Shown: positions 46,701 to 55,949 of the stretch, one piece after another
How the letters are laid out: each line of letters begins with the position of its first letter
Numbering within the stretch: position 1 is the first letter of the stretch
Origin: Diadophis punctatus similis
Lineage: Eukaryota > Chordata > Lepidosauria > Squamata > Dipsadidae
Direction of reading: 5' to 3'
NCBI GenBank assembly: GCA_023053685.1
Contig: JALIGW010000001.1
Location: forward strand, 223,123,434-223,187,433
DNA: 64,000 nt
Notes under the pieces: generated by a model
Databases searched by the model: none
What the model saw: the letters and a program-made list of their open reading frames with translations, nothing else
What the model was told of the DNA's origin: nothing
Position numbers and translations under genes: made by a program

Positions 46701-49580
46701 ATTAGGGTACCTGGCAGCATAGGTAGGACTGCCATGGGGTTCGAGTTAATGATGAAAGGATTGGTTGCTTTTCTCTTCAAGTGGTAAATGTAGCGTGTTT
46801 GCTTACAGGAAGCATGAACAGCAAGAAAAAGAAAAGGCTGCACGCTTGCAGAGGGAGGTTTTACAAGCAGCTAAAGAAAAAGAGAGGCTCAGGAAAGAAC
46901 TGGAGGAAAAAGAGCGGAAGTTGGTAAGGGACTCCTCCATCTCTCCGAATGTCTTCTGTTATGTTTGCCCTCCATCCACCTCATCTGGATCCTGTTAGTG
47001 GAGCAATAGTAATGACCTTTCTCAATATTGTATGGTCTCTTTTTAGCAGGAGCAACGGAAGCAAGAAGAGGAACTATTGAAAACAACTTTAGAGGCTCAG
47101 GCAAAGGTTGCTAAAAAACAGCTGAATGTAACCGTGAATATTGAGGTAACCTCAGAATTACCCTGAATAATTAGCAAAAAGTAACAATAACCCTAAATAT
47201 ATGATCTTAAATATTATATTGGAAGGCAGGTTACCTCTAGCAGTCTTTTAAACTATATAACCATTTTTAGTAATGCCAATAAAGTAGAATTCCAACTTTT
47301 CGATTGTTGAATAGAAACATCTCTTTGTATACACTTCTGCTGGGAATTGTAGCTTGGCAGCATCTGGAGAGTCAGTCACTTTTTATTGTTGTTGTTGTTG
47401 TATTTAAAAGGTATAATTGCCCATCTTATAACAAACAGTGGCTCCCAATTAATTATTCTACAATAAACCCAATCTGACACTGAATAAATCACAATAAAAT
47501 AGCCTTGGTCCTAAAAATAACAAATAAGAACGTTGGCCTGTTTTATTGTTTTATGTCATTTTAATATCAAATCTGCTTCTCCCATCACTCCTCCCTCTGT
47601 GTGTGTGTTGTGTTGGGGGAGGAGGTTTAGTATGTCTCTGTATGTGTCTCTGAGACATCCTTTCACAGATTTGGAAAAACCTGAAAGTATCAGAAATTAA
47701 AATCTAAGGAAGGAAAACAAACTTGCTAGAAAGAAATGTCTAGATTTATACATTTCATTTTTTAAAAAAAATCCTGCTTCCTAAAACTTGTTGTTGGAAA
47801 AATAAGGCTATTCTAATAGATTTTTTTTTCTTGAAATAGAAAGGAACTTCGGATCTTTGGGTTATGCTTTACCACAAATGTCCAAAACTGCTTAAAAGGA
47901 AGGGAGGGTGCAGCTCAGACAATTAGGACTACTGCTGCCATTGTTGGAAGAACTAGAGTTTATTTGGGGATGAGGATGAATAAGTTATGTGGGTTACTCT
48001 TCTGCGAAACAGTGGGAAACTACTAGCAGATATCCTCTAGCATGTGCTGTAACTCTTTTAGTAGTTCCAGGATCCAGTTCCAGTGACTTGATTTTGCTGC
48101 TGATCAATTCTTTTTTCTAGAACTCACCTATCTGTAATTCATATCCAATGACACCTCAAGGCCCCAAACAACCCAAGATTGATATAAATAATTATGGAAT
48201 GGATTTGAACAGTGATGATTCAACAGATGATGAGAGTCAGCCCCGCAAAACCATCCCCATTTGGGCTTCTGGTACGTTGAAACCCGTCTGTGTTTCTTTG
48301 AGTCACATTATAGCATTATAGCTCTCTTAGATCTCCTTAATCCAGTGTTCTGCAGATGTATGGAAAGTGCAGCTTCTAGAATTGCTAAGAATTCAGAGAG
48401 ACAAAATAGTAACATGCGAGGAGGGTGCTAGGTTGTGGAAGGCTTCCCAGTATTTTACAGAATATGGTAGTTCACCTTACATGCTTTTAAAAATTGACAG
48501 ACAGGTTTACAGAAAACATCTTTATCCTGCATTAGCCTTGAGTGCTGAACAGAACATCTGTGCTCAGAAGCTGTGTAAGGAGCCATTAGTACTTTGAAAG
48601 AGTGAACAAGATGCTGGGCTAGATAAGACCCAGTGTAATTATTTTGGTAGTCTAATAAAATATTCAAGCATCTTCTAAACATGCTTGCTTAAAAACAAAC
48701 CAGAGCTTAATGCAACATGGAATTGTATTTCTTCTAAAGATCTGGGCTGCTAAAAATGTGAAAATGCTGTGTAATGTGACAGTATGGTATTCATGATGTA
48801 CTTGAAGACTTGACATAGCCTTTTAAATGGTGGTTTAGCAGTTTGGTCTTTATGCACACTTTGTGAATATACTTTCAAAATGTGCTATAAAGCAGAATTT
48901 CTATTTCCTGCTGGTTTGACAACGTTGACTTTTTTATTTTTAATATAGAGAAAATACTTTACAGAAATAGCATAAATACATTTCAAAAAATTTACAATTG
49001 CAGTTGTATATAGGATGTTCATCTCTTATAGGACAAATCTGTTAAGTATATTTTGACAGGCAGATTTCACTACTTCTAGACAGAATCTATAATGGTTCAA
49101 AAATATTTCAGGAAAGAAATGCTTTGCTAACAAAATCAAGATCAATTCTAATTTCAGTCTGGTTCTCCCCCCCCCCCCCCAATTTTGTGTTCATAATTGT
49201 TGCTACTGTCTTGTGTGAATTGGAATTATGAGAAAAGAAGACCATTTCCTATGTGAGATTGGAGAAAATGTATCAATTCTTCCTTGGGAATCCTTGCTGT
49301 CCATTTTAAGAACTGAAACCTCACAATACCAAGCCACCAATGGCAGTCAATATATCGGTTCTTCCCTCTCTTAGGAAATCAACTAAGCCAAGCAATCATG
49401 CATCAATATTATAAGCCACCAAACACCAAAGCACTCTTTGGAGTGGTGAGGAGTCCCAAGTTGGAAGAAATCTTCGATAAGAGCAAGCCGCGTTATTTCA
49501 AGCGCACAAGTTCCGCAGTGTGGAATTCCCCACCTTTCCAAGGGGGCAAAACTGTGTCTTCTGCCTTCAAGAGGTTCTGA
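25569..49580 (+). CDS. INCENP: Inner centromere protein INCENP (plus copy), complete, 860 codons
   Basis: Scaffold of the chromosomal passenger complex; the C-terminal IN box binds and activates Aurora B. Coding exons: 25569-25705, 26229-26336, 31864-32621, 34795-34843, 35539-35572, 36890-36986, 39303-39360, 41818-41932, 42021-42155, 42957-42968, 44389-44498, 44588-44708, 45704-45826, 46463-46617, 46809-46923, 47047-47145, 48121-48271, 49375-49580. They total 2583 nt, 860 aa plus TGA, against about 918 aa in human. The start ATG follows an in-frame TAA in the same exon. Landmarks in order: a divergent CEN-like helix ([11 protein letters not shown]), [45 protein letters not shown], a Glu/Lys/Arg-rich single-helix region from [13 protein letters not shown] to LNVTVNIE, then [14 protein letters not shown], the PIW motif, [11 protein letters not shown] and [11 protein letters not shown]. 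The TSS is the known Aurora B phosphosite. The N-terminal 46 residues match the minus copy at only 14 positions, so Survivin/Borealin binding may be altered. That is inference. Confidence 0.95.
26541..27345 (+). repeat. Sauria-type tRNA SINE, split by a solo LTR
   Basis: GAGCCAAGGTGGCGCAGTGG opens a tRNA-like head with the box-B-like GTTCAAATCTC. The body has GGTTGACTCAGCCTTCCATC and the end has AAACCGCTTAGAGAGGGC. The last 30 bases lie after the LTR, at 27314-27345. Confidence 0.75.
26761..27313 (-). mobile_element. Solo LTR of an endogenous retrovirus, nested in a SINE
   Basis: 553 bp with TG...CA ends, flanked by the 6-bp duplication TATAAG (26755-26760 and 27314-27319). Read on the minus strand it has an AATAAA polyadenylation signal (26876-26881), then a short R/U5-like segment ending TGTCGCA. 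No internal viral genes remain. The SINE resumes exactly after it. Confidence 0.72.
27960..28740 (+). repeat. L2-like LINE ORF2 C-terminal fragment with (ATT)n tail
   Basis: A 174-codon open segment (27970-28491) carries [32 protein letters not shown] and [20 protein letters not shown], typical of the post-catalytic part of L2-like ORF2. The 3' tail ACAATGACAATAAATT leads into an (ATT)n array at 28661-28740. It has no start or promoter of its own and is not a host gene. Confidence 0.8.
30205..30345 (-). repeat. Single-arm copy of the 22325 repeat family
   Basis: Shares GGAGATTCTCAGTCATCCAG and TTCTCATCCAAGAAGCTTC with the left arm of 22325-22830. Confidence 0.6.
30776..30885 (+). repeat. Tail-only copy of the L2-like LINE
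   Basis: Repeats GGGATTGCTATGTGTGTTGG and ACAATGACAATAAATT of the 28580-28660 tail, followed by a short ATT run. Confidence 0.7.
31411..31660 (+). repeat. Sauria-type tRNA SINE
   Basis: Same head, GACTCGGCCTTCCATCC body and AATAAATAAATA tail as the other copies. Confidence 0.78.
31864..32621 (+). other. INCENP: INCENP plus copy: large central exon
   Basis: This 758-nt exon runs from AG|A to the donor AACA|GTAAGT, entering in phase 2 and leaving in phase 1. It encodes the low-complexity Ser/Lys/Arg-rich linker, including [11 protein letters not shown] and [11 protein letters not shown]. The equivalent exon in the minus copy is 716 nt with the same phases. The frame happens to stay open for another 260 nt past the donor, so a naive ORF call would wrongly extend the protein into the intron. 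Confidence 0.9.
32698..32831. mobile_element. Short MITE, TTCCCCAAAAATAAGAC ends
   Basis: Perfect 17-bp inverted ends TTCCCCAAAAATAAGAC. It lies about 75 bases inside the intron that follows the large INCENP plus-copy exon. Confidence 0.6.
32938..33128 (+). repeat. tRNA-derived SINE with Bov-B-like end
   Basis: Head GGAGCCAGTTTGGTGGTGTA. The 3' half (GCAGGCAATGGCAAGTCACT, then AGGCAGTTGTCTGGAGTCAA) resembles the Bov-B LINE end. A fragment of the same end is at 23128-23190. Confidence 0.6.
33519..33981. mobile_element. TA-flanked MITE, same family as 8629, with long internal foldback
   Basis: Ends CCTTATTTTTCAGAGTATAA and CCGTATTTTTCGGACTATAA, TA on both sides. Inside, arms of roughly 60 bp around 33705 (CTGCAGAGTGCTCCTGGGGG and complement) form a hairpin. 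Confidence 0.7.
34061..34441. mobile_element. TA-flanked foldback MITE, third copy
   Basis: TACAGATAGTCTCAACGTAC at the left and GTAAGTCAAGGACCACCTTTA at the right are imperfect inverted ends. It lies in an INCENP plus-copy intron. Confidence 0.65.
37651..38016. mobile_element. hAT MITE
   Basis: Perfect 8-bp duplication GTCTAGAG (37643-37650, 38017-38024). Ends CAGTGATGGGGAACC and CCGTGATGGCGAACC. The GC-rich interior has an internal foldback around 37850. It interrupts an older LINE-like segment. Confidence 0.82.
38030..39290. other. Intronic stretch, old LINE-like remains
   Basis: The segment split by the 37651 MITE (about 37320-37650 plus 38025-38235) looks like a worn LINE 3' end. The rest up to the exon at 39303 shows nothing recognisable. 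Confidence 0.4.
39430..40060 (+). repeat. Bov-B (RTE) LINE 3' fragment, decayed
   Basis: Frames read in pieces as the RTE C terminus: [18 protein letters not shown] followed by a FELW/KTNKWII-like segment and a [17 protein letters not shown] end. Many stops and shifts. Bov-B is the LINE that supplies the tails of squamate SINEs. Confidence 0.65.
40076..40652 (-). mobile_element. Internally deleted mariner-type element
   Basis: TA flanks both ends and the terminal inverted repeats share CGA(G/A)GG(C/T)GAGTCAAAAAG. On the minus strand an ATG at 40491 opens a transposase N terminus ([12 protein letters not shown]), which is soon frameshifted. From about 40375 down to the stop at 40187 a transposase C terminus is readable ([20 protein letters not shown]). 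The catalytic middle is missing, so it cannot mobilise itself. Confidence 0.82.
40690..41810. other. Intronic stretch, nothing recognised
   Basis: Two overlapping opposite-strand open frames (about 340 nt) occur at 40754-41108. Neither resembles INCENP, and neither continues the exon phase (an in-frame stop appears at once), so no exon is called. Confidence 0.45.
42957..42968 (+). other. INCENP: 12-nt microexon of INCENP plus copy (GGFV)
   Basis: A pyrimidine tract and ACACAG precede twelve bases (GGA GGG TTT GTT), followed by GTAAGT. Inserted between exons ending ...TPK and starting EKERQRLE, it restores the CSFVEKERQ-type sequence known from human INCENP. Both flanking exons are phase 0, so inclusion or skipping keeps the frame. 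Confidence 0.85.
43376..43706. mobile_element. TA-flanked foldback MITE, diverged copy
   Basis: Left end TACAAGTAGTCCTTGTTTAG, right end AAGTTGAGGGCTACCTGTA. The interior differs from the other copies. Confidence 0.5.
44389..47145 (+). other. INCENP: INCENP plus copy: single-alpha-helix exons
   Basis: Six exons (44389-44498, 44588-44708, 45704-45826, 46463-46617, 46809-46923, 47047-47145) encode an almost uninterrupted run of E, K, R and Q, the stretch that in INCENP forms an extensible single alpha helix and binds microtubules. Heptad-breaking i/i+4 salt-bridge patterns such as EEEKKKR are visible. The last of these exons has a tandem acceptor, TTTTAGCAG|GAG, so one glutamine may be optional. 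Confidence 0.9.
48121..49580 (+). other. INCENP: INCENP plus copy: IN-box exons
   Basis: Exons 48121-48271 and 49375-49580 encode the Aurora-B-binding and activating IN box: the acidic [15 protein letters not shown], the QAIMHQYY helix, [11 protein letters not shown], the TSS phosphorylation motif followed by AVWNSP, and the stop at 49578-49580. All key elements of a working IN box are present. Confidence 0.93.
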
Positions 49581-49676
49581 TGCCTGTTCAGTCTAATGTG
49601 TGTATGGTTATGTTTGTCAAAGGAGAAAATGAGTTGTTTTTTAATAGTGTTGTACACTCTTTCTTTTATCCATATT

Positions 49677-49682
49677 AATAAA
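49677..49682 (+). other. Polyadenylation signal of INCENP plus copy
   Basis: AATAAA lies 97 bases after the stop codon, with AT- and GT-rich sequence downstream. Confidence 0.65.
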
Positions 49683-50229
49683 TATTATACTCCTATAATG
49701 AAGTTGCTGTCTTTGTTCACAGTGCCTAAGTGATCTGCTAGGATTGGTAACAATATTAGAATGACCCTACTGTTATGTATGACAACTATTGGAAACCTTT
49801 GTGCAGAGCAAGGGAGTTGACCTTGATAGAAATATATAAAAACCGTTATCTAGGCAAAGAGGGTTTAAACATTATTTAAATCCTGAGAAGCTAGATAATG
49901 TTTGGAAGCGGCTCAGCTAAATGTTTGCCTGATTCACTGAGGTATAAGAAGAAGGGTTGGGGGGAGGCAGTTACAGTACAATCTGACATGCAAGATTCTA
50001 TTTCTACAGCCTACCTCAATGAAGTATATTTTCTACTCTGTTCTATCGGATTGACATGTAGGACTAAAAATAAGGACGTCTTCACTTGGCATTAAATCAC
50101 TTTGGGTAATTGCCCATTCTAACCTACAGTATCATGAACCAAGATCAAGCCCTTGAAGGAGATAGAGAGGATATAAATGCACCATGGAGCATGCCTAAGA
50201 TAATCTTATATATTTTTTATCTTTATTGT

Positions 50230-50649
50230 TAGACATGAAAGACCGATCAGAGCGCCACAGAGTTGGTCTGCTAATGGTCCCGTCAGCCAAACAATGTCGG
50301 CTGGCGGGCCCACGAACGAGGGCCTTCTCTGTGGCAGCACCAGCTCTCTGGAATACACTACCCCCTGAGATCCGCATTATTCCCACCCTGCCAACCTTCA
50401 GAAAAGCGTTAAAAACCTGGCTATGTCGACAGGCCTGAGGCCAATGAATTCAGTATAACATCGAGAACTCTTCGTCCCTTGAATGAAGGAATTGCATGGG
50501 GTTTTTAAAATTGTTTTTAATGTTTTTAATGCTTTTTAAATAATTGTTGTTTTCAATGTTTTTTTATGTTTATTGTTTGCATGTAGATTTCTTATTGCTG
50601 TGAACCGCCCAGAGTCTCTGTGGAGTGGGCTGCATACAAGTGCGAATAA

Positions 50650-50732
<83 letters not shown>
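50230..50732 (+). repeat. LINE ORF2 C terminus plus tail and (AATA)n array
   Basis: Encodes LLMVPSAKQCRLAGPRTRAF and LWNTLPPEIRIIPTLPTFRK, then stops. The tail GTGAACCGCCCAGAGTC leads into about 85 bp of AATA repeat (50648-50732). Confidence 0.75.
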
Positions 50733-51679
50733 GAGCAGGGGTCCTCTGGCTGCGGCCCACTACTGGGCTGTGGCCTATTCACAACCAGGCCACGTGAGCA
50801 TGAGACCGGCACGCATGCATGTGCAGCTCAACTTGCAGTTGAGCTGTGTATCATGCGCATGCGCACTGGTCCACCACTCGTGGCCCAGTTTCCCTCCCCA
50901 TGCAAGCCGCAATTGTAGGAGACCGGTGTGATAGAGAATGCAACTGCTGATAAAGGGGCTTAGTTTTCAGTATAGCTGCACGTAGGATTGGCTGCTATTA
51001 ATTTCTAGTTTCCTAATAAATTGCATCAATCTTTTGATTACTTTGTCCCATAATATATTTGCCTCGGCAAAGTTGCCCCTCTTCCACCCTCATTCTAAGG
51101 CACAAACCAGAGTTATAAATAAAAAATGTGTTTCATGCAACAAGTTACATTTTTATAGCATACAATTATGCTATATACAATTATGGGCTACACAATGCAT
51201 GAATTCTGCCATTTAGATTTAGAATGCTTCTGCAAAAATGCCATCTGACAATTTTGAGGAAGAAAATATCAGCCAGTAGAGCAATATTTAGCAGTGTTAT
51301 GACATAACACTAAATGGCAGGCAGTTTGTTTTTAGAAATAAATATACTTATCAGCCTTTTTATTGTATAGCGAATACATGGTCATATCTCATGTTTATAC
51401 ATAGTAGGAACTTGTGGGTGTAAAATTGGAGTTGTGTATTTGGTTCCATATTTTTAATAACCAGGAGAAATAGGCTAAGAAACTAAAAATAGTTTTTTTA
51501 AAAAAAATAATAGTAATCCCACACTAGAATTTAAAATTTCATTGTATATTTTTATTTTGCTTACTGTCTTAAGACACTTCTTGGGCTATGCTTTGTATAG
51601 GTTTCTAGTCCACAGTAAAGGTTGGTCCAAGAAATTGGAACTAAATTCATTGCTTCCATTCTGTTTATAAAATCCAACC

Positions 51680-51942
51680 AACTTCCCCCAGAGATCCGAA
51701 CCATCCCCACCCTGCTGGCCTTCCGAAAAGCCGTCAAGACATGGCTCTTCCTGCAGGCAGGGGGTTGAGACTAGTTCCATCTGAGCTTTCCCCCAGTATG
51801 TTTGGTGGTGAACATTTTTTTAAACTTTTTAATTCTTTTAACATTGTTTTTAATCATTGTTTATTGTTCAGTGTTCTTGCTCAACGTTGTACGCCGCCCT
51901 GAGTCCCTCGGGAGTAGGGCGGTATAGAAGAACCAAATAATA
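51680..51942 (+). repeat. LINE 3' end, same family as 50230
   Basis: Begins inside LPPEIRTIPTLLAFRKAVKT and runs through the tail GTACGCCGCCCTGAGTCCC. It is followed by a reversed scrap of CR1 tail (about 51943-51983). Confidence 0.7.
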
Positions 51943-51982
51943 AATCTAGTCCAACCCCTTGCCCAAGCAAGAGACCCTATAC

Positions 51983-52365
51983 CAGTGATGGCGAACCTTT
52001 TCAGATGCACGGAAATGCACATGTGCATTCGTTGGGGCTGCGCTCTGGAAAAGCCGAACTTCGAGGTTCTAGCTTGCATGTACGTCCGACGATAAGCTGG
52101 CCTGTGCGCATGTGCAGGCCGGTTTTCAGCACTGCAGCTTGCGCGCAAAGGGATTATATTCCAGAAAAGCCGAACTTCCGGGTTCTGGCACGCATGCACA
52201 CCTGACAATCAGGTGGCCGGCGCCCATACACACCGGTTTTCAGCACTGCCGCGTGCACGGACAGCTGATCTTCACGTGCGCAAATTCAGGTGCTCAGCAT
52301 GAAAATGTGCTGCTCAAACATACTTTTCCGCACACATCGGAAAAAAATTAGAGGGAACATTGTCA
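51983..52365. mobile_element. Composite hAT-like MITE with a ~115-bp dimer
   Basis: The left end CAGTGATGGCGAACCTTTT matches the 37651 family, but the right end (TTAGAGGGAACATTG) belongs to another. Two diverged ~115-bp units repeat in tandem (AAAAGCCGAACTTC at 52049 and 52165; CCGGTTTTCAGCACTG at 52119 and 52233). No matching flanking duplication was found. Confidence 0.55.
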
Positions 52366-52594
52366 CTCATTAGTAAATGAAACAAAAATGCAGAAATACT
52401 AGGCAATTGATTTAATAAAATAGGAAGTATTCAAGACCCAGCCAGTGTGAAACAATAGCAGCCCACAAAGATTCCATAAATGACTTGATTAATTTGTGAT
52501 TCACATTTCTAAAATGGATTATTTTTCAACTCCTGATGTTCGTAGTCGGCATCTTGCATTAGCTAGTTGCAAAAGCCAGAATTCTTCAAAAGGT

Positions 52595-55500
52595 TCAGCA
52601 TGAAGCCAGCACTGCTTCCTGTAATAAAAGGAAGATTATGCAGGATATTGAAGAAAAGAAACAGGAAATTGACTGTAATCCCAGGCATGTTTTAGAAGCA
52701 AATGCCAATAGGTTCTATAGGGCTTATGCCTTATATAAGTATTGGGGCAGAGGGGTGAGAGGGTTAGGTTTTTTAAAATTATTGTTCATCACCTGCCCTA
52801 GAGCCTATAGGAATAGGTGGCATACAAGTATAGTAAGTACATAGGTAAGTAAGTAAATGATTTGTATGCAAATCATAAAAATCTCTACATTTGTCTACTC
52901 CAAAATAAACCTGTTCGGCTTCAACCTGGTTTACTTAGCCTGATCTCAGAATTTAAGCAATGTCAGTCTTGGTTGGTATTTGGGACCACTGGGGAATTCC
53001 AAAGGCATTGGCTAGATAAGTCACAAAAAAAATTCCCAAATGCAACTATAGCCAGTCACTTCTGTACTGCTAAGGAAACTGACCATATGTTATAATTAGT
53101 GCAGTGCAACAACATCTTAACTATGTAACTATATCTAATGAAAGCTTTGAGGTATCTGACACAACACTGTTACTTCCAGAGAAGATGGAAAAGGAGTTAG
53201 AGGTAAAAAAGAAAAAGAAAATACAATGGATAATTTTATGGTGCTGAATAAATTGCATCTATAATTCAATTATGAGCCGAGGTGGCGCAGCGGTTAGAGA
53301 CAGGTATTGCAGGCCACATTAGCTGACACTGATTCGCAGGTCAGCGGTTCAAATCTCACCGGCTCAAGGTTGACTCAGCCTTCCATCCTTCCAAGGTAGG
53401 TAAAATGAGGACCCAGATTGTTGGGGGCAATGTAAATATACATTGCTTACTGGTGTAAACCGCTTTGAGAGTGCTTGCACTGTGAGGCGGTATATAAATC
53501 TCACAAATAAAATTAATAAATTAATAAATTAATATCACTTTGCTTAGGAAAAAATGTTATAGAAATTCTGCATCTTGTAGGGGTAGTTCGAAAAAAAGTG
53601 CAATTACCACCAGTTTACGTAGAGCTTCTTTTTCCTGCAGTGGATAAGCATCAACGAACTGTTTTATGTTCTTTACGATGTTTGTTTCCAAATTTGATGG
53701 ATTATAAAGCTGCAGCTCTTGAAGCAGATCAGCCTGTGATCCTCCATACATAAAAAATAATAACTTTTCAACTGAGCTGCACAGGTTATAAGCTAAGGGG
53801 AAATAAAATGAAATGAAAAAGATTAAAAGAAATAGGTGTATTTTTTAAAGGTTTTCTTTCTTGGAATTAGTGTTCTCAAAGGTAATGCAATTTGGAAGAT
53901 AGTATTATTAAAGTTTGGTTATTATTCAATTGTTGATTTTACCATTGCTATAAGTTGCTTAGAGTTGATCAGATTAAATAGAAGTTGAATGATGAATGAT
54001 GAATGAAAGAACAAATGAAATTACTCAAGAAAATGGAAGAGCTTGCCTTCCTCTTGTTGATATCAGAGTGCATGTTATTATCATAACTACTCTTATTATA
54101 TTTGCAAATCTTCAGTTGAGATTAGAATGCAAAATAGTACCTTTACTGCAAATATGCAGAAAGAACTTTCAGAAATTATGTTTTCTATATGGAATATTGG
54201 TAGACTTATTTACAATATTAATTAAAATTTCTGAGTGGAGTCCTTGGTTTTCTCTGAGCTTAGTTGTTTGCATGTAGACATTTCACTACCTACATGATGT
54301 TGAGACTCTAGAAAGAGTGCAGAGAAGAGCAACTAAGATGATGAGGGGACTGGAGGCTAAAACATATAATTGGGTATGTCTAGTTTAATGAAAAGAAGGA
54401 CTAGGGATGACATGATAGCAGTGTTCCAATATCTCAGGGGTTGCCACAAAGAAGAGGGAGTCAAACTATTCTCCAAAGCACCTGAGGGTAGAACAAGAAG
54501 CAATGGGTGGAAAGTAATCAAGGAGAGAAGCACTAAGGAGAAATTTCCTGACAGAACAATTAATCAGTGGAACAACTTGCCTCCAGAAGTTTTGGGTGCT
54601 CCAACACTGGAAGTTTTTAAGAAAAGATTGGACATTTGTCTGGAATGGTATAGGGTTTCCTGCCTGAGCAGGGGGTTGGACTAGAAGACCTCCAAGGTAT
54701 CTTCCAACTCTGCTATTCTAATTCAAGTTCTGATTTTTTTAAACATAGTGCACTGATATTACCTAGTTAGTCAATGAATAATTGCAAACAATAAAGCTCA
54801 GAGAGCACCAAGGACTCCCTAGTTCAACCCTGAGCTATGTATATTTCCTTCTAGAACCTTCTGGCCTATTTTCTGGCCTATGTAGAATCCGCTTTCATGT
54901 TATATAGTCATGTTTTTAAAATCAAATCTCTACTTTGAATACTATGGATTTTACACAGTAAATACATAAACCAGCATGAAAGCCTAGCATTTCAGGAAGG
55001 TCCCTACTCACTCCCACACCCACATTTATTAATTTCCACATTCCCCTCAAGACAGAAGGTAACTGAAAAGTCCAGAATATTGACAGGAGGACAATTTACA
55101 TTTATCCTACCACCTTTCTCCCCCCCCCCCCCATATATATGTCTTTGTATGATTCCTGGGAACCCAATTATTCTTCCAAATCACAGGAAATAAGGAGCAT
55201 GCATTGCATAGTGAATCTCATTCTCCAAACCTTTAGCAGCTTATAAGCTGCTGACCAGGTGTGAAATTCAGCAGCTTCTGACAGGTTCTGGAGAACTGGT
55301 AGTGGAAATTTCGAGTAGTTTGGAGAACCGGCAAATACCACTGGCCCTAGAGTGGGGTGGGAATGGAGATTTTGCAGTATCCTTCCCCTGCCACGCTCAC
55401 CAAGCCACACCCACAGAACTGGTAGGGAAAAATTTTGAATTTCACCTCTGCTGCTGACCCTTATTATTTTGGTTGGTATGTCTGGGGGACAGTTTATACA

Positions 55501-55888
55501 TTTTCTTCAACAGCACAAGTACAAAGCTGAACCTGACTATGATAGATCCACTTGTTTACGTAAGAGCAGAATCCTGAAACCATAAAATCATCAGCTGCAA
55601 TTAAGACTGCCTTTTTTTCATCTTACCTCTAGCCAGAGGAGCAGATACCTCAGAAGAGATGTCGCCTGCCTTGAGCGTTAGTTATTTGAAATGTCCTGGT
55701 TTAGGAGGCGGCTTCTGGAGTTTCTACTGTATCCCATTTATCAATGACATCAATGAAGATGATATATTGCATTATTTTACATGTGCTTTTTCAGTGTAAT
55801 GAGCCAAGAGCTAGTGATTTTAATAATGCTTACCAGAGTAACAGCTGCTTTCCAGGGTGAGGAGCAGAAGGACCAGTGGCAGCTTCAT
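52595..55888 (-). CDS. Secretoglobin, uteroglobin-like (three exons, 87 aa)
   Basis: Small secreted disulphide-linked helical protein of the secretoglobin superfamily. Exons on the minus strand are 55888-55834 (55 nt), 53792-53608 (185 nt) and 52618-52595 (24 nt), with phases 1 and 0 at the two introns. Exon 1 encodes a signal peptide (MKLPLVLLLLTLESSC). Exon 2 starts the mature chain with NLCSSVEKLL and continues LYNPSNLETNIVKNIKQFVD and AYPLQEKEALRKLV, which parallels the uteroglobin pattern LFSPD...LKKLVDTLPQ. Exon 3 adds EAVLASC and a stop, giving the expected N-terminal and C-terminal cysteines for antiparallel dimer disulphides. Exon lengths of 55 and about 185 nt are typical of the family. 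A TATA-like box is at 55940-55949 and a possible ATTAAA at 52411-52416. Introns carry a SINE, a 5S-derived SINE, a CR1 tail and a hAT MITE. Closest family member looks like SCGB1A1; the subfamily is not proven. Confidence 0.85.
52905..53025 (+). repeat. 5S-rRNA-derived SINE relic
   Basis: CCTGATCTCAGAATTTAAGC and TTGGTTGGTATTTGGGACC follow the order of the 5S rRNA internal promoter and 3' region, with many changes. Too diverged to be a functional 5S gene. Confidence 0.6.
53274..53535 (+). repeat. Sauria-type tRNA SINE
   Basis: GAGCCGAGGTGGCGCAGCGG start, GGTTCAAATCTC box B, GACTCAGCCTTCCATCC body, and an AAATAAAATTAATAAATTAA tail. Located in the second intron of the minus-strand secretoglobin. 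Confidence 0.8.
54297..54725 (+). repeat. CR1 LINE 3' end
   Basis: Encodes the C terminus of a CR1-type ORF2 (NQWNNLPPEVLGAPTLEVFK) and ends with the usual CR1 tail (GGGGGTTGGACTAGAAGACC, then CCTTCCAACTCTG-like sequence). The preceding 5' part is missing, as is common for truncated LINEs. Confidence 0.75.
55256..55450. mobile_element. hAT MITE
   Basis: Perfect 8-bp duplication CTGCTGAC. Ends CAGGTGTGAAATTCAG and CAGAGGTGAAATTCAA. In intron 1 of the minus-strand secretoglobin. Confidence 0.82.
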
Positions 55889-55939
55889 GGTAGAGGAATA
55901 AAATCAGGATGTGCTATACTGCAAGTGAAGGATCTATCT

Positions 55940-55949
55940 CTATATATAG
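55940..55949 (-). promoter_or_regulatory. TATA-like box of minus-strand secretoglobin
   Basis: CTATATATAG, itself palindromic, lies 52-61 bases upstream of the minus-strand start codon at 55888. Confidence 0.5.

Noticed and set aside
52905..53025. A functional 5S rRNA gene
   Set aside because: Too many changes in the internal promoter and no terminator; a SINE relic fits better.
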